A stretch of DNA of 64,000 nt from Amorphophallus konjac (taxonomy: Eukaryota > Streptophyta > Magnoliopsida > Alismatales > Araceae), in contig CM040120.1 in NCBI GenBank assembly GCA_022559845.1, positions 310,656,740 through 310,720,739 of the forward strand. Reading direction: 5' to 3'. Positions 58,701-64,000 of this stretch are shown in pieces. Below the pieces are notes generated by a model. It did no database searches. It saw only the letters and a program-made list of their open reading frames with translations, and was not told the origin of the DNA. A program made the translations under genes and the position numbers. How positions within the stretch are numbered: position 1 is the first letter of the stretch; each line of letters begins with the position of its first letter.

Positions 58701-60336
58701 ATGGGCCCGTGTGGAAAGAAAAATCTACGCGGGAAAATTAAGATGGGGATGAAGAAGGGTAATATACAGGAGAAAAATGACGTTTCATGAAGGCAAATGG
58801 AGACTTTATACAGGAAAATCAAAGAAATACAATGAGGGAAGTAAAGGGCTCGAGGATCAAAGAGGGGGACTGACTCAATAATGCAAAGGAAACAAAAGAA
58901 AAAGAAACTTAGGACGATGAGACTAGATAAATGGACACATAGAATGGACCAGCCTAAATGGGCCTAACAACAAAACCTATATGGATGATGGGGGATGCAA
59001 CATCAAATAACACAAGTGGGCTGGGATAAGCCCAAACAACACAAACAATATGAAGGATTTCACCCAAGTCAAACAAGTTAATATGATGGGAAGTATTTTA
59101 TTGTCAAAGTTTTGGGCGAGCCTTTTAATGATTTGAATTGAGATTAATTCCGTTAAGATAGGTATCCTATAGGGAATAAGGACCAAACTTTAGTTTGACC
59201 ATGGTTAATTCTTTCACAATGTATGCAAATGCAGGCCTATTGGGTGGAAAGGTACAACCGGCCCGGCGTCCGTGTGGGAATCCACGGCTCGCGGGGACTT
59301 ACGGAGGTCCCGGATAAGATCACCTAATCGAGCCCAAGGAATATGGGAGCGAGAGGATCACTTACCGAGGAGGAATGCAACTACAATATGCCAATATGCA
59401 TGATCCTATGTGCACCGGGGTGCATGCAATTTCGAGCCTAAGTCTAGCACATCAAGAGAATAATGAAAGTATGAAAACATCACAAAAATGTATGAAAAAG
59501 TGTAAAAAATATGAATAACAATAATGCAAGACCATAAATAGGGACAATTAGGCACTAAAAGATAGGAAAAACCATAAAAGAACAATGTACCTTTGTGTTT
59601 GCCCCTGAACCTGCATGCAGATTTTATGCACAAAATGCTAAAATGATGACAATATTCAACTAGGCAGATGTGACTCAAATGATGCAAGTAGTATATGGAT
59701 TTAAAGACAATACAATGCTCTGCACAACGAGCCCAATAACAGGGCAATCCGACCTCGGGAGGCCAATTAAATCATCCAAGAAAGATGCCCCCGTAAACCT
59801 GTGCGCAGACCGCATGCAAACAATATGTAGAAAATGCAAAAAATGGAGACACTTTTTAAATATATAAATGATGTCCAAATGATGCAAACTTTTTATGTAG
59901 GGAAAGACAATACAAAGGATAACACAACGCAAAAGGAATCAGCCCAATCCGACGTTGGGAGATAAAGTTATGCCCAAACGAATAAGGCCCCTACAAACAG
60001 AAATCCTGCCCGGCCAGAACCATTAAAAGGTCCCTTGATGACCGTTTTAAACCTTTAAGCGGTCTACTGGATGACTCTTTTAAACCTTTAAGCGGTCTAC
60101 TGGGTGACCGCCCAACTGATGGACGGTCCACGGAGGACCGTTTATAACGCTAGAGGGTTTGGGCGGTCCTGGAGATGCCGTTTAAAGTGTCAGGCGGCCC
60201 TACGATAGACCGTGTAACCCTGACAGACCCGAAAATGGACAGAATGATGGAAGAACGTGGAGGAGACTTCCCAAACATGCATGAACACCTTCCCAACATG
60301 CAAGAGACTAAAGATATAACGTGATGGGCACCAGGT
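58701..60336 (-). other. X leader region between primer site and gag
   Basis: 1.6 kb without recognisable coding domain. It carries another group of ACGGTC/GACCGT-type inverted repeats at about 60025-60220 (for example ACGGTCCACGGAGGACCGT near 60122). A GGAGGTCCCGG-containing block near 59300 resembles the CTCCGTAAG block of A and Z LTRs. Confidence 0.55.
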
Positions 60337-60354
60337 GTCCCATCGCGATCGCCA
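60337..60354 (-). other. Probable primer-binding site of X (tRNA-Arg type)
   Basis: The minus strand reads TGGCGATCGCGATGGGAC, five bases from the LTR. TGG plus a plausible acceptor/T-arm complement fits a primer site other than tRNA-Met. I assign tRNA-Arg from memory of Ogre-type elements, which is less certain than the position. Confidence 0.6.
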
Positions 60355-61341
60355 AAAAATGTAAATAGATTAATCCACCCAAGCCCTCCAACTATGTAAA
60401 CATAAACATGCATATGTAAACGTCAAACATGGACAATGAGAAGTAAAGGGCGATGAAGAAAAGAAAAGAACCGTGATTGCCACCCAAGGATTAGCAGTAG
60501 GAAGTAGGTGCTATGATGAAAACAAACCTATTGCATACCTTGGGAAATAAGGAAGAAGACTGCGGCCAAAGGTAACCGCTACAACTTGATCGCGCCTTGA
60601 AAAGGGGTGCGGGGAACTGATGTGGGTGATACCTCCTCTCCTTCCAGCCGGCTAGAGGAAGAGGGCCTCATGTCCTATTGATGGTCTCCTGCAAAACAAA
60701 GCCATGAAAATAAAAGAACATCCATTAGATCATGAAAGTGTAGCATGTGTCCCGAAGTGATAAATTAGCTTGAAAGAAATGGGGAGAACGCACCGGGGAG
60801 GGTTTTTTAACCCCTATAAATGGGTTCAAAAGAAAGGTGGGAGTGTTGTGCATGCATGGGATTTGGAATCATGAAATTTGGTTGAGAAAAGAGGGAGAAA
60901 AATGTTGTGCAAAACGAGAAAAAATGCATGAATGTGTAGCAATAGTGCAAAAAACTAACTGTAAAACTGTGACGATTTGTGAAAAGTAGAGGGAGAGAAT
61001 TAAGCCTAGGAGTGAAGAAAGAGAGCCCAGAGAGATGGGAAACAAAGTAGATACTCCCCTCTTCAAGATGGGCCCAATGAAGGACGAAGAGGATGCCGGA
61101 TGACTCCGTCCCGAACCGACGAAGGGTGCCCCGTCGCACAGATTCAAGAACGTGTGATGATTTTCAAAAAGTGGAGGCGAAGTTAGGAGGGAAAACGATG
61201 ATCAAATCCAACAAATGAGGAACCAAAATGAAGCTTATACTTCCATCTATAGCCTGGGGTCGAAGTGTTGAGTTGACGATCCGGCATGGCTTCGCCCCAG
61301 GTCGAAGAAGAGCCCCCCATCGCGCAGGCGAACTGGGCAGG

Positions 61342-61349
61342 TTTATATA
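61342..61349 (-). promoter_or_regulatory. TATA box candidate of X 5' LTR
   Basis: TATATAAA on the element sense strand, conserved at 38898-38905. Confidence 0.5.
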
Positions 61350-61775
61350 GAAATCTACTGAAACCCAGAAGTTTCCATCGAGATTGTAGGAGATAGAGTC
61401 CACCAAATCTTGAGATAATAGATAGGATAAGAGCTAGGAACAAATGGGACTCTTTTTGGTGGAAGGATCTGGAAGATAGAGTCCTTGGAAGGTGGCCCCG
61501 GAGCCTAATCTGGAATAGTTTGTGTGACACGAAAATGCATAAAAACCTGATATTGCGGCCAAGATTCCCATGAATATATTCCACTAAATTTTGAGTTATA
61601 TGGCTTGAACTCGAGAAAATAGTGGTGACAAGAGGTAGAAACAAACAGAAAGTGATTTGATGGAATATTCGGGAAGATAGAGCCTTAGAAATGTGACCCC
61701 GGCGAACAGAAATCAACCTTAGAGTCCAGCGGCGAAGAAAACGGAGTTCAGGAACTTTTGGACTCTTTGCTATAT

Positions 61776-62080
61776 GAACGGTCGCACGATAGACCGTTCA
61801 ATGAATGGGGCGGTCTAGGGGTAGACCGCCCATTGCACCAGGGGGTGATCGGGAGACTTTTGGCACAAAAAATGAATAAATGGTCATCCACAGACCGTTT
61901 TTTGACATAAGCGGTCTCAAGAAGACCGTTTATTGACATTTCAAAATTAATAAAAATAAAATAAAAAATAAAAAATAAAAAAAGTTCCTATTCACACGAT
62001 CAACTGTTGACCGTTTATCATGTTAAGCGGTCCACATTAGACCGTATGAACATTAATGGTCAACAGTTGACCGTTTATCA
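61776..62080. repeat. Inverted-repeat cluster in X LTR (right copy)
   Basis: GAACGGTC/GACCGTTC (61776-61799), GGGCGGTC/GACCGCCC following it, then GGTC...GACCGT, GCGGTCT...AGACCGT, GTCAACTGTTGAC, GCGGTCC...GACCGT and GGTCAACAGTTGACC units. Confidence 0.85.
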
Positions 62081-62490
62081 AGATTTGGCTGCCAAGCTCG
62101 TGTGACTTTAGAAATCAGCAAATATCTTGAAAATGGTGCAGAATTAGAAAAGGTTGTAGAATTAGAAATTATAGATAACTGAAAGATGAACAACTTTTAT
62201 GAAGAGAACAAGAGGAAAAGACAAGCAGAAGAGAGAGAAAATGGGGTGAGAACATAGAAAAACACTGAGGCTTGAAAACGGTGGAGAACTGGATAATGGC
62301 GTAGAAGAAGAAAATGTAGGGATTTAAAAATCGAACAACTTTTGTGAAGGACACTTAATAAATAAATAAAAGGAAGGGGATGAAAAAGGACCATTATTCA
62401 AGACTGCGTAGCGAAAGGGGCCGCATTCCTGAGGGAAGTCGACCTAAATGGGTCGTAAGTCGACTTGGAAGGCCGGACGGTGATAGAATA

Positions 62491-64000
62491 TGTCACGCCC
62501 TGAGCGCGAAAGATTACTCGGAGGCGTGACGCGTCTATATGGATCGTGTCAATCATGTAAATATCAGAGTGCGCAAATAACTAAGCTTTAACTCGAAATT
62601 AATACAAATAGTACGAGCTGACAATTGTCACAACTAATCAAAGGACAAATACATATGTTCCCAGAGTCCAACGACTAGGCTTCAAATCTTAAGCAGTTCT
62701 AATCAAGTTGACTAATACAAATGACATAGATGAATTAATACAACTGACATAAGTGAACTAATACAATAACACAAAGGACATCACAATTAACATGACAATT
62801 GATGACTCCATTCTACACTCATCACTCAGACTCATCCCCTTCCGTGTTCTGGCCGATATCCAAACTACCTGAAAAGGTTAGAAAAATAACTAGATGAGCG
62901 AATCGCTCAGTAGGAATTACATCTCAAGATTTAACATGCTTTAAGTGGTTTACAAGTTCGATTAATGCCAGTAAAGTTATGCATGTAGATGAGTAGATAT
63001 CAAGGATTGTAAAAATCGACAAGAGCAGTGAAGGAATGACAAGTTAGAGTATAAGGATTCCAACTTCAATGCAGCAATAGCAAGAGGTTCAAGCAAGTAA
63101 TAACTGGAATTAACAAAATCTTTTCAAGAGAGTAAGAACTCAAGTCAAGCAAGTAATAGAAAGTAATATAAATTCAATCATGTAAAACTGGAATTGGCTA
63201 TTTATCAATTTCATTCAAGCAAAAACTTTACCCTTCTGCGGGTCTCAAGTCAAATCAATCAAGTAATATCACGAGAATGAGTGGAATGTCTATAGCCTAG
63301 CAAGCAAGTACTTCGGTGCAATGCCAAACACCGTGGTCAATAAACTCCCATGGGCACAAGTACCTTCGGGTGCTCCTCTCAGGACCAGATCGGGCCCTAT
63401 ATGCACATCATTAATCATGTCTGTCGACATCCACTCTCATTTATAGCCAATATGGAATTTCAAGGTTTGACCGGTATGATATATAAGGTAGAATTATGGA
63501 ATGGAATCCAAGGGCGCATTAATGTGTAGGGATGAACTAGGAGTGGAAACCAGTAACGTTTGATACACGGAAAAAAACTAGATAAGAGAGGTGCCTTATG
63601 GGCCACCTGACAATTTTAGAAACGACACCCACACTATGGGATGCCCTTCCTGGGAATTATACAGGGTTTAGAGGACCCTGCCAGGAGTTAAATATCACCT
63701 CTCAGGCTGCCATCTATCAGTGGAGATGGCGAAAGTGAAAGCCTAACGATCAGGTTAACGCAATGAGCTAGCTGTAGTTCATCGCGTCAACCCTGCAGTT
63801 CATCGCGTCAACCCTGCGAACAGGCAGGGTCGACTCATCAGTTCATCGCGTCAACCCTGTGAACAGGCAGGGTCGACTCATCAGTTCATCGCGTCAACCC
63901 TGCGAACAGGCTGGGTCGACTCATCAGTTCATCGCGTCAACCCTGTGAACTAGCAGGGTCGACTCGTCAGTTCATCGCGTCAACCCTGTGAACTGGCAGG
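62491..64000 (-). mobile_element. LTR T of a third Tekay/Del-like element, partial at window edge
   Basis: Starts TGTCACGCCCTGAGCGCG, the complement of an LTR end like Z's (...GCGCTCGGGGCGTGACA). Blocks GAGCGAATCGCTCAGTAGGAATTA and TGGGCACAAGTACCTTCGGG match A and Z LTRs, so T is a minus-strand LTR of the same lineage. It extends past the window; internal region and duplication are not visible. A 43 bp tandem array begins at about 63777. Confidence 0.85.
63777..64000. repeat. 43-bp tandem repeat array with internal inverted repeat
   Basis: Units start GTTCATCGCGTCAACCCTG at 63798, 63841, 63884, 63927 and 63970, exactly 43 bp apart, preceded by a 21 bp partial unit at 63777. Each unit contains ACCCTG...CAGGGT, flanked by GTC and GAC. 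The array continues past the window edge. Confidence 0.95.

Larger units (their letters stand above)
14447..62490 (-). mobile_element. LTR retrotransposon X (Tat/Ogre-like, gag-only), host of W and Z
   Basis: The LTR starting TGTAAATAG occurs at 14447 and 60360. The left copy is interrupted at 15188 and resumes at 38659, ending at 40225 (...GTCAACA). The right copy runs to 62490, where LTR T cuts it. A primer-site-like sequence lies next to the right LTR at 60337-60354, so X reads on the minus strand. Without nested elements the LTR is about 2.3 kb and the interior about 9.5 kb. The interior carries gag-type coding (53810-58700) with the CX2HX4HX4C knuckle seen in Tat/Ogre elements. I see no protease, reverse transcriptase, RNase H or integrase in either part of the interior. 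The left 5 bp flank is GTGGC; the right flank lies outside the window. Confidence 0.8.
60360..62490 (-). repeat. Right LTR of X (5' in element sense), truncated by T
   Basis: Aligns to 14447-15188 plus 38659-about 40057. It is cut at GAATA where LTR T starts. TATATAAA at 61342-61349 (minus). Inverted-repeat cluster at 61776-62080. Confidence 0.9.

Noticed and set aside
63777..64000. CRISPR-like regular repeats
   Set aside because: Units are directly tandem without unique spacers, lie in a plant LTR, and no Cas-like gene exists.

Overview
The window reads as nuclear DNA of a flowering plant with a large, transposon-rich genome, probably a eudicot. I cannot name the species. Plant signatures are Ty3/gypsy chromoviruses with initiator-tRNA-Met primer sites, a Tat/Ogre-like gypsy element, a Ty1/copia scrap, and spliced exons of a plant cationic amino acid transporter (CAT). 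About 92% of the window (roughly 59 of 64 kb) is LTR retrotransposon. There is no bacterial-type gene, rRNA gene, intact tRNA gene or CRISPR array.

Layout from left to right. 1-509: short flank, nothing recognised. 510-9900: element A on the minus strand, with two 4.2-4.3 kb LTRs around only 0.9 kb of internal DNA that keeps a gag zinc-knuckle remnant; a tRNA-like/SINE-like piece sits in one LTR. 9901-14446: the only apparent host DNA, with four consecutive exons of a CAT-type transporter on the minus strand (11417-12186, one in-frame stop) and a GC-rich tandem duplication (about 13945-14446). 14447 to the right edge: element X (minus strand, Tat/Ogre-like), which hosts nearly everything else. 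Its left LTR is split by element W (15189-38653, minus, target-site duplication GGATG). W's left LTR is split by element V (16366-20210, plus, duplication CTCAG). W's pol gene is split by element U (22761-32470, plus, duplication CACGG). X's internal region holds the Tekay/Del-like element Z (42479-53051, plus, duplication CTTGC). X's right LTR (60360-62490) is cut by a further LTR, T (62491 to beyond the edge, minus).

Relative ages follow from the nesting. U and Z are the youngest: by eye their LTR pairs differ at about 1.3-1.4% of sites. U's 1616-codon gag-pol frame is open except for one TGA. Z has two gag stops and one integrase frameshift. W has at least five stops and a frameshift. X carries gag-type coding only, with a duplicated gag core around a 347 bp copia fragment, and no pol that I can see.

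The most unusual signal is structural. The LTRs of A, Z, X and T carry clusters of 20-30 bp imperfect inverted repeats of the general form ACGNCC...GGNCGT or ACGGTC...GACCGT. Arm sequences differ from unit to unit but stay complementary, and in one unit of X the two LTR copies differ by a paired change in both arms. A second candidate is a long ORF inside the LTR (R-U5 leader region) of U with a recognisably similar translation in the LTR of its sister family W.
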